A stretch of 64,000 nt of DNA from Mrakia gelida (Eukaryota > Basidiomycota > Tremellomycetes > Cystofilobasidiales > Mrakiaceae). The notes under the pieces were generated by a model. That model was not told the DNA's origin and searched no databases. It saw only the letters and a list, made by a program, of their open reading frames with translations. Of this stretch, positions 36,548 through 46,848 are shown piece after piece. The DNA is taken from the NCBI GenBank assembly GCA_024345305.1, contig BRON01000018.1, positions 558,001 through 622,000 of the forward strand, given 5' to 3'. The first letter of the stretch is position 1. Every line of letters begins with the position of its first letter. The position numbers and the translations under genes are program-made.

Positions 36548-36718
36548 CTGAGATAAGATAAGGAGGGTAGGGGAGGGGGAGTGGGTGGTCGTTAAGAGGA
36601 GGACGAGGACGGGGGAGGACGACTTGAGTTTTCGACGAGGGAGGAGAGGTCGATCCACAAACCGCATCTCGCTCTTTCCTTCCCTTCCACTTTTCCTTGC
36701 TTTTCTCGACCTAAAACG
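36548..36718. promoter_or_regulatory. Bidirectional promoter of IWR1 and pinin-like genes
   Basis: 171 bases lie between the two divergent ATGs, with a CTTTTCTCGACCTAAAACG-like leader just before the rightward start. Joint control of a polymerase II import factor and a splicing-associated protein is an inference from the layout. Confidence 0.4.
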
Positions 36719-38688
36719 ATGGCGGATATCGAACTTGAATCACCGATGTAAGCCGGCGAATCTTGTCTTGGGACGGAGGATGGATGGACGAGGAGAAGGG
36801 AGACGAGCGCGAGCTGACCTTCAATTCCCTTCCCTTTTCCTTCTCGCAGAGTGGCTTCTGCTCCTTTTACAGAGATCGCCCCTGCTGAAGAGGACGACAT
36901 CATGGCAGGTACTGCTCTTTCTGAACAAGAACAGAAGGACGCTGAGGCTGCTGCAGCTCAGTCCGTCGTTCAACCTACTCCAGCTTCAACGTCAACGTCG
37001 ACGCCTGAGGAGAGGTCAGTCAAGACGTGTCTCCTTCGAGCTCCTCTTCTCATCTTCCATGCTGACTTCTTCTCGTATTAAATTTTTGTATGTACTCAGA
37101 CGTAAGCGAGCTGCTGGTGGCCTTGACGACAAGAAGCGAGCGAAACGACTCTTTGGAGGACTGTTGGGAACTCTCGACGCTTTCAAGGTGAGTTGACCTT
37201 CGTTCCTTCCTTCACTTCGCCTCGCCTTCAGTCTTTCCAGGACTTCTTCCTACACGAGCTCACCTCTCTCATCTCTTAACCCATTACACCCTTCGCTCCT
37301 AACAGAAAGAGGAACGACAACGAGGTGCCTCCGATGCTGTGAGTCGCTCGCTCTCTCTCCTTCCTCCTCCTCTCCTTCCCTTCGAGCTCGACCTCTCCCC
37401 GTCCCGACCTTCTGCCTCCCCGCCTTCCTCTCCCTCGTTCAACTTGAACTGACCGCCTTCTTCCATCCTCTCCCTCTTGTATGCTTCCCAGGCCAAGCGT
37501 CGAAGTCTGATTACGGATCGAATCCAGAACAAGCTTCGAACGGAATCCCACGTCATGAGCGACATCGCGACAAAGGAACGAGAAGTCAAGATCCTACGAT
37601 ACGAACTCGACAAGAAGGAGAACGAGTTTCATCAAAAGTCGGCGGCGGTGAGTCCAGCGTTCCTCCTATACCCCTGCTTTTACTCTACCAGCTCCCATCG
37701 CTCGCTCTCCTCCTCCCTTCGTCGCGCTCGAGCTCAAGCTCACACCTCTTCCCTCCCCTCCCCTCCCCTCCCTTCCCCTCCCCTACAGTACACCTCCCGC
37801 CACGCCTCTCTCCCCCGTCTAGCTTCCTTCCTGTCCACGACCGTCCCGAAACCTACCGAACTGCTCTCTGCGACGGAAGTCCGACGAAACCCTCCCGCTC
37901 TGCTGCCTCCTCCTTCCTCAGCAACAGCTTCGTCCATCCCGCTCAGTCAGGCCGCCTTCCAGAAGCACGGTGAGAACACGCCGAGAGCTTTGTTCTATGT
38001 ACGTGTATCTTCTCTGGCGTCTTCTCTTGGTCTGGTTGTGATCGGGGTGGGTCAAGGAGGGTGGAGTGAAGGGGAGGGGAGGGGAGCGAACGAAAGAAGA
38101 ACGAGCTCGAGCTGACCTTCACCCTTCACCTCGTTCGTCAACAGCTTCCCGCCGTCCTTCGCCCAGAGCAGGAAGCCAAGATCAAGGAACAGAAAACTGC
38201 TGTTGAGCTTGCCGATAAGGAGGAACAGGACGCTTGGATCGTCAAGAAGGACGAGCTGAGGATTCAGATTCGAGAGGTGAGTTCGCGCGTCGTTCCCCTT
38301 CCTCCTCCTCTCCTTCCCCCCCCCACCCATCTTCCTCCCTCCCCCCACCGCCACTTCACCTCCCTTCCCCTTCCCCCCCTCTCTCACGAGAACGAACGCA
38401 AAGCTGACTTCCCTCCCTCCTCCCCTTCATCCCCAGCTCAAAACCCAAGAACCCCTCCTCGTAGCCGAACTCGCCTCGCTCAGGAAACAAAAGATCGACC
38501 TCGATTCAGCTTCTTCCAATTCTTCCAACAACAACTCCTTCCCTGCACCCACCAACTTCTCGAACGGGGAGGATCGATCGCGTTCGAACTCCGTTGTTGT
38601 TCAACAGCAGAGCGAGGTTCAGGCTGTTGAGGAGCCGGTGGGAGATGGAATGATGGATGTGGAGGGGGATGAGGACGTTGAGTATTGA
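36719..38688 (+). CDS. Pinin/SDK/MemA domain protein
   Basis: Eight exons (36719-36747, 36850-37014, 37100-37187, 37306-37338, 37492-37647, 37789-37998, 38145-38276, 38437-38688) give 354 residues. The domain core RKRAAGGLDDKKRAKRLFGG, LLGTLDAFKKEERQR and AKRRSLITDRIQNKL matches the pinin/SDK/MemA family ('R..GL.D.KR..R.FG.LLGTL..F'). The C-terminal half is coiled-coil and then acidic (MMDVEGDEDVEY). Pinin-type proteins associate with the exon junction complex and spliceosome. Several introns contain long CCCTCC tracts. The 33-nt exon 4 is short but in frame. Orthology to animal pinin beyond the domain is not claimed. Confidence 0.88.
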
Positions 38689-39140
38689 TTGTTCTCGTGA
38701 GATTTTTCTTATCATGCACCCCTTTTTTGCGTTTTGTTGTGGTGGGGTGGGCTGGGAAAGAAGGGAACGAGAGGGAAGGGAGGGGGGACGCGACGCGACG
38801 AATGCGAGCTCAAGTTCGACGAGCTTTCGGTTTCGCTTGCACGCTGCTCTGGCTCTTCCTTTTTCTCGCACTATCTTTCACCTTCTCACCGCCCTATATA
38901 GCAACGAGGAAAAAAACTCGAGGTTAGTAACTCGCTTCACAGCATCGCCTCCCCTCCCCCTCTGGAAATCGCTCGCGCGAAGTCCCATCCGACGCCCACC
39001 TTCTCCTTCTTTTCCCTCCCCTCCTTCCCCTCCTCCCTCAAGCTCGCACCACCTCCCGCTTATCGCCCAGATCTTGCTCTTTCACCAAAGAGCTTTGATC
39101 TCGCAGGTGAGTTGTGGTGTGGGAGGAGCAAGAGCTCCAC
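38689..39140. other. Spacer at the copia insertion site
   Basis: 452 bases between the pinin-like gene and the retrotransposon, containing a GGACGCGACGCGACG-like stretch and splice-like GTGAG/CAG pairs near 39110. It resumes at 43989 on the other side of the element. No protein gene is recognised across the rejoined sequence. Confidence 0.4.
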
Positions 39141-39145
39141 CGTTG
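39141..39145. repeat. Target-site duplication, left (CGTTG)
   Basis: The five bases CGTTG directly precede the left LTR and are repeated exactly at 43984-43988 after the right LTR. A 5-bp duplication is usual for Ty1/copia integrases. Confidence 0.92.
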
Positions 39146-39372
39146 TGTTGTTGGGTCGTCCACTTGAGCTTAGGGATGTCTGCAGGATGTGGTTCAAAGC
39201 TTGTTGTATAAAGCTAGCTACTCGAAAGGTTTATATACTATGGAAATGGTCACGTGATCTGAAGGTAGCTTACAAAGCTGTTTACGAAGAATGGTTACTA
39301 CCAAGGGGACTGAACGAGACGCGTTACTAAGCTACTACGTAAGATCTCTCTGCGAGTCGCCACCTTCCAACA
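39146..39372 (-). repeat. 3' LTR of the copia element
   Basis: 227 bp, starting TGTTGTTGGG and ending CCTTCCAACA on the plus strand. By eye it matches the right copy base for base. In the element's own direction this is the 3' LTR. Confidence 0.93.
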
Positions 39373-39402
39373 CTCCCACTCGACGAGCTGAGAGCCCTTC
39401 CT

Positions 39403-42400
39403 TCATTTCCCCCTCTGCGGGTTTCCATCCATGTCTCCGCTGGTCTTTTGATCCACGCGCGAGGTTTCCTTCTGGATGTTGAGCGATTTCTTAAACCGTT
39501 CGAGCTTTTCGACTCCGAGAGCCTTGGTGAGGATGTCTGCCTGCATGTCCTCGGTGGGACAGTAGTTGAGCTTGATGAATCCTCTCTGTTGGGCCTCTCG
39601 TCCGTATTTGTACGCGACGTCGATGTGCTTGGTCTTCTCCGAGTGAGTACCGTTCTTGGTTGTTTCGATGGCTCCTTGGTTGTCTACGTTTACTGGGATC
39701 GATCCGGTGTCGTATCCGAGTTCAGCGAGGATCTTGGCGACCCACCTAAGGCTCCGGCATCCTGCGGAGAGAGCGATGTACTCTGCTTCAAGAGAAGAGA
39801 GACTGATTGCCTTTTGGCGTCGACTTGCCCAGATGACTGTGGATCCAAATACCTTGACGACGAATCCTGTTGTTGATCGTCTTGATTCCGTGTCTCCGGC
39901 GTAGTCGGAGTCGGTCCATAGTTCTGCGATTGGAGCGTCCGAGTGTCCTCCAAGTTGAAGCGACGTGTCTGCTGATCCTTGTAGGTATCGCATGACCTTC
40001 TTGACTGCTCCCCAATGAACCCTTCGTGGGTCCGAACTGAATCGGCTGAGAACTCCGACGGCGAAGGCGATGTCCGGTCGAGTGCAGACTTGGAGGTACA
40101 TCAACGATCCCACCGCTTCGAGGTAGGGTACTCCGTCCAGCTTCTCTGATCCCGAATCCTCCGATTGGACCGACAGTTGCCTAAAGTCGTCCATCGGAAC
40201 CTTGTTTGGTTTAGCGTCGACCATGTTGAATCGTTCGAGGACCGTTTGAACGTATCGTTTCTGGCTGAGGTCCATTGTCCCCGCCTTGCGGTCCCTCGTA
40301 ACGTCAATCCCGAGGATTGTTCCTGGGTTGAGGTCTCCTCTGTCGTCGATCTTGAACTTCTTTTGGATCTCCGTCATGACCCACTCCAAATCCTCGTTGT
40401 CTCCTGCGGCGACGAAGTCGTCAACGTACTGGACCAACATGATCCGTCGTCCCTTCCTATGCCCTATGTAGATGCAAGGGTCCGCTTCGAGTGGATGGAG
40501 ATTGAGTTGAGTTTGAAAGAACTTTGAGGAGTGATTGTAGAACGCGAGTGGCGATTGTTTGAGTCCGTATAGGGCCTTGAGGAGATGCGCGACGAGTTTC
40601 TTCTTGTCGGCTCCCTTTTGTTCGTACCCTGTTGGCTGTTCCATGAAGACCGTTTCCACTAGGTCGGCTGTGAGGAACGCCGTCTTGAAGTCTCCTTGGA
40701 CTAGATCGAGATCCTCCGATGCTGTGATGGCGAGGACGATCCTGAGTGAGTTGAGCTTTGATACCGGCGCGTACGTCTCGACGTAGTCGACTCCTTCTTG
40801 CTGACTGAATCCCTTGGCGACCCATCTAGCTTTGAAGCGAGTAATCCTCCCGTCGGCTCCTTTCTTGAGCGCGTAGACCCAGCGACCTCTGACCGTTTTT
40901 GATCCTGAGGGTAGCTCTGTGAGTTCAAAGACTCCGTTCCCTTCCATCGACACCATCTCTTCGTCCATCGCTTCCCTCCAGAAGTATGCGTGCTCCGACG
41001 CCATGGCTTCTCCGTATGTATTTGGGACGGAGGGTGGTGGAAGATCCTCGAGTTTGGGTTGCGTCGCTTGAGCGTGTCCGGCGAAGTCCTCCGAAATGAA
41101 GTCGGTGATGTCGTAGTCTGTCTGGACAAATCTTGCCGAGTCTCCTGTTCCTGTGAGAGGTTTCTTGTGCCGTTGACCTCGTCCGTAGCTCCCACTCAAA
41201 TCGACAGCCGGTTCATCGATGATGGGCTCGTAAGTGTAGGAGTGCTTGACGCGTGATGGGTTGGGTTTCCTTGCCTCGGTCTCCCTGACCGGGTCTTGTT
41301 GGTTGGACTTGAGTAGGTGCTGTTCCTCTCCTTTGTCCTCCTCTAGTTCCTTCTCTTCTTCTTCCTCCTCCTTGTGGTCCTCCTTGATTCCGGCTTGTCC
41401 CATTCCTGGTAGCTCCACCGTCTGGTGGACTCCACGTGTTTCGTCGAAGATAACGTCCCGAGAATGAAGGATCGACCGCTTGGGGTCTCCATGGACTTGA
41501 AGTCGATAGGCCTTCTTCCCGTTGAGATCGCCGTATCCGAGGAAGATGCACTTGATGCTCTTGGGTTGATGCTTGATCTTTTGAAGGTTGAGCGCGTAAG
41601 CGAGAGCTCCGAACGTCCGCATTGCAGTGAGGTCGGGCTTCCTTTTGTAGTAGGCTTGGTAGGGGGTTTGAGAGTTGACTGAGGATGAGGGAATGCGGTT
41701 GATTGTGTATGTGGCGTAGTTCATGGCTTCCGCCCAGTAGGATCCGTCGAGGTCCCTCGCGTCTCGTAGCGCGCAGGTGATCTTCTCCTCGATGGTTCGC
41801 ATTCCTCGTTCGGCCTTGCCGTTTTGTTGCGGTGTGCGTGGGATAGTCGTTTCCTTGGTGATTCCTTCGTCCCGGAGGTAGAACTCGTAGTCCTTCGACG
41901 TGTATTCCCCACCGTTGTCTGACCTGATCCGTTTGACGACGTGATTGGTCCTTTTCTCCTCCCTTTTCCTCCAGGCGATGAATGTTGCCAGTGTTTCCGA
42001 CTTCCTCTTCAATGCGAACGACCAGTGGTAGTTGCTGAAGTCGTCCCAGATCGTCATCATGTAACGCATTCCTTGAGCCGAGGCGATTGGCATCGGTCCG
42101 GCGAGATCCGTGTGGACGAGTTCGAGAGGTGAAGTGGTTTTGGTGGTGGAGGTGGGGAATGGAGTTCGATGTTGTTTCCCTTCGACGCAAGGTACGCAGA
42201 TCCTTTCCTTGAATCCGATGATGTCCTTTTTGGTGAAGGTTGGTAGGAGCTTCTGACGAGACAACTCCTCCATGGCGGAGATAGAAGCGTGACCGAGCCG
42301 GCGATGAAGGACCTCGATCTTGTCGACTCCTGTTGCCGCGAGTGCTACGTCTTCTCCTCCTGAGCCGACTCCCTTGAAGTCGCTCACGTCCAGCATGTAG

Positions 42401-43710
42401 AGGTTCTTCGACACCTCTTTTCCCTCCATGAACAGCGATCCGTCTCGAAGGAACTGGCATCGCTTGTTGGTTTGGGTTGTCCCCTTGCTGGGGAACCTGG
42501 TCTCGACTCCTTTGTTACCGAGTTGACCAATACTGATGAGGTTGCTGAACCCTGGGATGTGGTATACGTCGGAGATGGTGAAGGCCTTCCTTGATCCTTT
42601 CACGGTGGTCTGGAGGTGGATGGAGCCGATGCCGAGGATCTGAACGATTGATCCGTTGGCCGTCGTGACCGTTCCGTTGTGCGCCTTGTATGTCACGAAG
42701 CGTTCCCGGTCCCCGACGATGTGGTTTGACGCTCCACTATCGGCGATGTATCCATGCTTGGTTTGAGCGAAGAGCGCTTGGGCCGACGTCGCGATGTCGG
42801 ATCCTGCTTGAAGACCGTAGTCTACGAGGTGCGCCTCTTCCCTATCCTTCCAGTTCCCCTTGTTCTCCTTCTTCCCCTTCCCGAACTTCCTTCCCTTTCC
42901 ACCTTGTCCCTGCCCCGTGGGCTTTCCTCCATTCAACTCCCAGCACTCCGACTTGAAGTGTCCGACCTTGTTGCACTGATGGCACTTGGCGGTCCTCTTG
43001 TCGACAAGGAGGGCTGTTTCCTTCGACGATGAAGTACCTGTCGGTTTGAGAGACTCGTGAGTCCTTACGTGGATGAGGAGGGATGTGGCGACGGCGGTTG
43101 GGTTGAGTTCTTGTTTTGATTCTTGCGCCTGGAGCGTTTGGTGTTGAATGAATTGTTCGAGTGATGCAGGTAATCCACTGAGGAAGAACATTGTGCTCAT
43201 CCTGTCTGGGATGTTGAGGCCGAGAGCTGACATGTCGTCGATGATCCTTTGGAATTCGTCGATGTACTCCTGTACTGGTTCTCCCTCCTCCATCTTGAGG
43301 TCCCTCATCCTTCGGATGGCCATGACCTCTCCCGCTCCTCCTTCCACCTTGTGAGTCTTCCTCAGAAGATCCCATGCCTCCTTTGCGTGTTTGCAGTTCC
43401 GGATCCGAGGTAGTTCTCGGTCGCTGACCGCCATTTGAATCCTGTGGAGCGCGAACTCGTCCATATGGTCCCATTCTTCGATGTCCTTGACGTTGTTCTG
43501 CTGCTTCACGACCTCTTGTCCGGTGGTGTCCTTTTCCTTGACTTCCGGGGTGAGGTTGGGCCTGGTTTTCGTACCGAGGACGACGGGCTTGATTCCTGCT
43601 TCTCCAAAAGCGATCTCCATCCTTACTGACCACGTCTCGTAGTTGGTACCATCGAGAGCAGTGAGCTTGAACAGCTTGTGATCCAGCTTCTTGGAGTAGT
43701 TGCTTGACAT
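39403..43710 (-). CDS. Copia Gag-Pol polyprotein
   Basis: 1,435 residues from the ATG at 43710, just inside the 5' LTR. In order: a UBN2/Gag region (DGTNYETWSVRME), CCHC zinc knuckle CHQCNKVGHFKSEC at about 243-256, protease DSGASNH near 324, Gag-pre-integrase LHRRLGHAS near 465, integrase with HTDLAGP, RSDNGGEY and NGKAERG as the D-D-E residues, reverse transcriptase with YVDDFVAAGD, and RNase H with TDSDYAGD and SLEAEYIA. No frameshift, stop or missing catalytic residue was seen. Gag and Pol are in one frame, so Gag excess must come from another mechanism than frameshifting. A few residues after the RNase H end (GNPQRGK) close the protein. Confidence 0.97.
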   Translation of the reverse strand: MSSNYSKKLDHKLFKLTALDGTNYETWSVRMEIAFGEAGIKPVVLGTKTRPNLTPEVKEKDTTGQEVVKQQNNVKDIEEWDHMDEFALHRIQMAVSDRELPRIRNCKHAKEAWDLLRKTHKVEGGAGEVMAIRRMRDLKMEEGEPVQEYIDEFQRIIDDMSALGLNIPDRMSTMFFLSGLPASLEQFIQHQTLQAQESKQELNPTAVATSLLIHVRTHESLKPTGTSSSKETALLVDKRTAKCHQCNKVGHFKSECWELNGGKPTGQGQGGKGRKFGKGKKENKGNWKDREEAHLVDYGLQAGSDIATSAQALFAQTKHGYIADSGASNHIVGDRERFVTYKAHNGTVTTANGSIVQILGIGSIHLQTTVKGSRKAFTISDVYHIPGFSNLISIGQLGNKGVETRFPSKGTTQTNKRCQFLRDGSLFMEGKEVSKNLYMLDVSDFKGVGSGGEDVALAATGVDKIEVLHRRLGHASISAMEELSRQKLLPTFTKKDIIGFKERICVPCVEGKQHRTPFPTSTTKTTSPLELVHTDLAGPMPIASAQGMRYMMTIWDDFSNYHWSFALKRKSETLATFIAWRKREEKRTNHVVKRIRSDNGGEYTSKDYEFYLRDEGITKETTIPRTPQQNGKAERGMRTIEEKITCALRDARDLDGSYWAEAMNYATYTINRIPSSSVNSQTPYQAYYKRKPDLTAMRTFGALAYALNLQKIKHQPKSIKCIFLGYGDLNGKKAYRLQVHGDPKRSILHSRDVIFDETRGVHQTVELPGMGQAGIKEDHKEEEEEEKELEEDKGEEQHLLKSNQQDPVRETEARKPNPSRVKHSYTYEPIIDEPAVDLSGSYGRGQRHKKPLTGTGDSARFVQTDYDITDFISEDFAGHAQATQPKLEDLPPPSVPNTYGEAMASEHAYFWREAMDEEMVSMEGNGVFELTELPSGSKTVRGRWVYALKKGADGRITRFKARWVAKGFSQQEGVDYVETYAPVSKLNSLRIVLAITASEDLDLVQGDFKTAFLTADLVETVFMEQPTGYEQKGADKKKLVAHLLKALYGLKQSPLAFYNHSSKFFQTQLNLHPLEADPCIYIGHRKGRRIMLVQYVDDFVAAGDNEDLEWVMTEIQKKFKIDDRGDLNPGTILGIDVTRDRKAGTMDLSQKRYVQTVLERFNMVDAKPNKVPMDDFRQLSVQSEDSGSEKLDGVPYLEAVGSLMYLQVCTRPDIAFAVGVLSRFSSDPRRVHWGAVKKVMRYLQGSADTSLQLGGHSDAPIAELWTDSDYAGDTESRRSTTGFVVKVFGSTVIWASRRQKAISLSSLEAEYIALSAGCRSLRWVAKILAELGYDTGSIPVNVDNQGAIETTKNGTHSEKTKHIDVAYKYGREAQQRGFIKLNYCPTEDMQADILTKALGVEKLERFKKSLNIQKETSRVDQKTSGDMDGNPQRGK

Positions 43711-43756
43711 GACGAAGGATTGCTGAGCGGGTGGTGGCGAACTGGTGCTGATAACG

Positions 43757-43983
43757 TGTTGTTGGGTCGTCCACTTGAGCTTAGGGATGTCTGCAGGATG
43801 TGGTTCAAAGCTTGTTGTATAAAGCTAGCTACTCGAAAGGTTTATATACTATGGAAATGGTCACGTGATCTGAAGGTAGCTTACAAAGCTGTTTACGAAG
43901 AATGGTTACTACCAAGGGGACTGAACGAGACGCGTTACTAAGCTACTACGTAAGATCTCTCTGCGAGTCGCCACCTTCCAACA
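43757..43983 (-). repeat. 5' LTR of the copia element
   Basis: 227 bp with the same sequence as 39146-39372. In minus-strand direction it should carry the element's promoter; TATA-like TTTATATACTATG lies near the middle (about 43840) on the plus strand and reads TATATAAA on the minus strand. Confidence 0.93.
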
Positions 43984-43988
43984 CGTTG
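43984..43988. repeat. Target-site duplication, right (CGTTG)
   Basis: Exact repeat of 39141-39145 at the other end of the copia element. Confidence 0.92.
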
Positions 43989-44559
43989 CTCGTTCTTCGT
44001 TCATTTTCTTTCAATCTTCTTTCGAACGAAGGAGTGGCAGTGAGGGATTTCTACCTCCCAGATTCTTCTCTTTCCCCTCAGACCTCGCCTAGGGATTGAT
44101 CTGCGGGTCCTCTGTAGATGTCTGGGAGGATGGAGGGAGCAGGACGAGCTGGCGTCAGCTTGCGAGCGCCATCTCTCGTTTCCTCTCTCGTTTTTCCTTC
44201 TTCTCGCTACCTCCATCTCGAGCTCAATCGACCTGACCTCCCAGACTTACCCTCTCGTCAAAGATCTTGCTTTCGCACAGAAGGCAGTTAATCTAGGGGA
44301 TCGGGGTTCAGACTGGGAGGCTCCACCTTCGACTCACTCTTTCTCTTCTTTCCTTCTTCTTTTTTCTTTTCGATCTCGATCTTGAGCTAGAGCGCGCTTC
44401 ATCTCCCAGACCCTTGTTGCACCCTCCAGGATCTCGTGTCCTCATAAGCACAGTTTGACTCTGGCTCGATGAGTGGTTCAAGTCTGGGAGGAGCAATGAG
44501 CGAGCGAGTGCTACGTCAGCTAGAATCCTTCTTTCCTCTTCTTCACTTATTCCTTGTCT
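43989..44559. other. Gene-poor spacer right of the copia element
   Basis: 571 bases rich in TTCTTCTTTT-type tracts and short GACC/GTCAG pieces. Several TCTGGGAGG/CCTCCCAGA pieces recur (about 44060, 44120, 44240, 44310, 44400, 44480), suggesting a degenerate local repeat. No gene was seen. Confidence 0.4.
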
Positions 44560-45720
44560 TTACAGGGGAAGCTGCAGCGGTCTTGGGGTCGCTGTTTCGC
44601 ATCTCATCGGGCTCTGCCCTTCTGCCTCGTCAAGAGTACAAAGGGTCAAACCCGAGGAGGTTCGGAGCGACGCGACCTCTTGCTCGCTTTCCATTCATTC
44701 GTCTCTTCCTCATTTCCAGCTTTTCTTCGATTTTTAGTTCGGTAAGGAAGACTTAAGGTGTACTCTCAACGCCTCTCTTCGGGTTCTCACCTCTCTAATG
44801 AGGAGTTACAAGGGGTCGAACCCGAGGAGACTCGCAGGGACGCGACCTCTCGCTTCCTCGTTCCCTTTTCTCTCTCTTCCTTCTCTTCCTTCGTTCATCT
44901 CTCTTTTGTCCTTCTCGAGGAAGTAACTTAAGGTGACTCATCCGACCCACGAGTCGGGCTCGTAGTTCTTTCTAGATGAGAAGGTCATGAACCCGACGTT
45001 GGGAACGACGCGCACCTTTTGCTCTTGCTCATCCAATGCCTTTCTCGATTACGTTGATTCGCTCGGAAGATACTGTCTCAAGGCTTGGGATCGTTCGGCA
45101 GGCTCGGGTGTAAACTTAACGCTCTTCGTTCCGAAGCAGTCAAAAGGTTACGAACCCAAGACTGAGCGGCGCGTCTCGACCTTTTGCTCGTTTTCCTTCA
45201 CGTTCACTCTCAGCTCCCCCTCATTCCTTCGCTGCTCTGGGTGAGTGCTTGGGGTGTAAGTCGACGATGATCTTTCGGGCGAAGTTCTGCTCCTGATCTT
45301 TGGAACGAGCAAACTTCGCCCGAGACCCGCCGAGACTTTCACCCCTCGCATCTCCTTCTCCTTTCCTCAATCTATTGATCCGATTGATCACCTCCGAAGG
45401 ACTTATTGAGGTAGGACGTCCGTGTCTCAGGCGGGATGCACCTTCCCTGCAATGTAGGAGAAGGCTGCACCCCGTCGCGAGATCAAAAACCTCTCGCTCT
45501 CATTTTTGCTCTTCTGCTCTTTCCTCCCCAACTGTTCGTAGTCTGCTGTCCTCCACGAGTCGTTGAGAGATGGTGAGTCACACCACTGCGGCTCATCATC
45601 CCTGAAGAAACTGGGCGATTAATCGCCAGGTGCGAACGTCGACGCGTCGCTTTTCCTCTTGAGATCACTCGCTTCTTTCCTCTCGTACATCTTCCAACAA
45701 TCATTTCTCGTTCGGTATCG
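44560..45720 (+). repeat. Right arm of the diverged inverted repeat
   Basis: Reverse-complement counterpart of 32150-33200. Four units follow each other near 44640, 44815, 44980 and 45150. Each pairs a short purine stem with a pyrimidine one (AAAGGGT/ACCTCTT, AGGGGT/ACCTCT, AGAAGGT/ACCTTTT, AAAAGGT/ACCTTTT) around GAACCC ... GACGCG. Further right, CACCCCGTCGCGAGATC near 45470 and CTCATCATCCCTGAAG near 45590 also have partners in the left arm. The pairing changes between units partly keep the stems. Confidence 0.65.
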
Positions 45721-46848
45721 GAGTCTTCCGACCTCTATGTGCACCTCCCTAGAGATTCACAGAGAGGACGAGCGCCGTTCCCGAACGAGTTGACTCACGC
45801 GACGCGTTTCTCGCCCTTCGATTTCGCATCCGCCTCGGATTTCTCATTCCATCGTCTTTGACCTTTACACTTGACCCCTCTCTTTCCTCATTCTCGACCC
45901 GTCGTGTTCTCGAAGACGAGTGAGGACGTGATGTATAAAGAGACGGATCGGATCAGTCACCTTTCCCTTCCGACGAGCCTCAGGATCTATCTTTCGGCTC
46001 TCTTGCGAGGTCTGAAGGTGATTTTTGAGCTTTCAGCGGAAAGATAGCGCCCGATTTTATTCTGGAAATCCCATTGGCGCGGCATACAAGGGAGGCGACG
46101 CGTCGACTGACTCACGTTTGTTCCTCACTTTGCCGCTCTTTCCCCTCCCTCCTTCCCCTCTTCCTCCAGTTCGTATCAGGAGGTGACGATGAGTTTTGTC
46201 GATGGATCGAACTCTTCTCCTACTTTCTTGAGGGATCGAACGTCTTTGAGCAGCGACGAGCGTTTTGTCTTCACCTCTAGATCTAGAGCGAGTTTTCTTT
46301 GCTCCTGCCGCCTAATCTCATTTCATGGGAGAGAACGTCAGCCAGCGACCTCCTCTCGGCTTTCGACCTCAGCTCCAGCCTTCGATCAATGCCTGCTCGA
46401 GGACTGGTGCTGGAGGGACAAAGCCGAGAGGTCGATTTGCTCAGCTCGCGATGCGTCTTGCTCGTCGATTTCCTTGCTGTTCCCTCGCACTTGTAGTGGT
46501 AGTCGGAGCCATAAGATTCTAAGTGAACCGTTGTCTTCTATTATAAGTAGTCTAAATGCATGGCGAAGTAAGAGATAAATCAGAAGGAGAGCGTCGAGGC
46601 GAAGAGGGTTGGAAGAAGGGGAGCAGAACGAAGGGGCAGGGGAGAGGAGCTGAAGATGGGCGGATACAGTAGGGGAGAAGGGAGTCGAGATGGAGAAGAT
46701 AAGTAAGGAGGGATGGGATGGCTATTTACTGGATTGGAAGTGAGAGAGGAACGGGAAGGGAGACGAGAGGAGGAGTCAGCGAACGTGAGACAGATCGAGC
46801 GAGCTCGCACAAAAAACGTCGCGCGACTCACGAAGCATCGTCCTTCGA
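45721..46848. other. Gene-poor spacer
   Basis: 1,128 bases between the repeat arm and the 3' end of the tetraspan gene. GACGCG palindromes occur near 45800 and 46098. Short open frames on the plus strand around 46180-46580 have no splice or start context worth calling. Confidence 0.4.

Larger units (their letters stand above)
39146..43983 (-). mobile_element. Complete Ty1/copia LTR retrotransposon
   Basis: A 4,838-bp element on the minus strand: two 227-bp LTRs that look identical, one uninterrupted 1,435-codon gag-pol frame, a 5-bp target duplication and TG...CA termini (TGTTG ... CAACA). Just inside the 5' LTR (minus strand, from 43756 downward) the sequence CGTTATCAGCACC is a candidate primer-binding site. 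A GAGTGGGAG purine tract abuts the 3' LTR (39373-39381). Matching LTRs and an intact frame mean a recent insertion that could still be mobile. Order protease-integrase-RT-RNase H places it in the copia rather than the gypsy group. Confidence 0.96.

Noticed and set aside
41213..42460. 415-codon open frame overlapping copia gag-pol
   Set aside because: Same strand but shifted frame within a high-quality 1,435-codon gene; Arg/Gly/His-rich composition is typical of a shadow frame.
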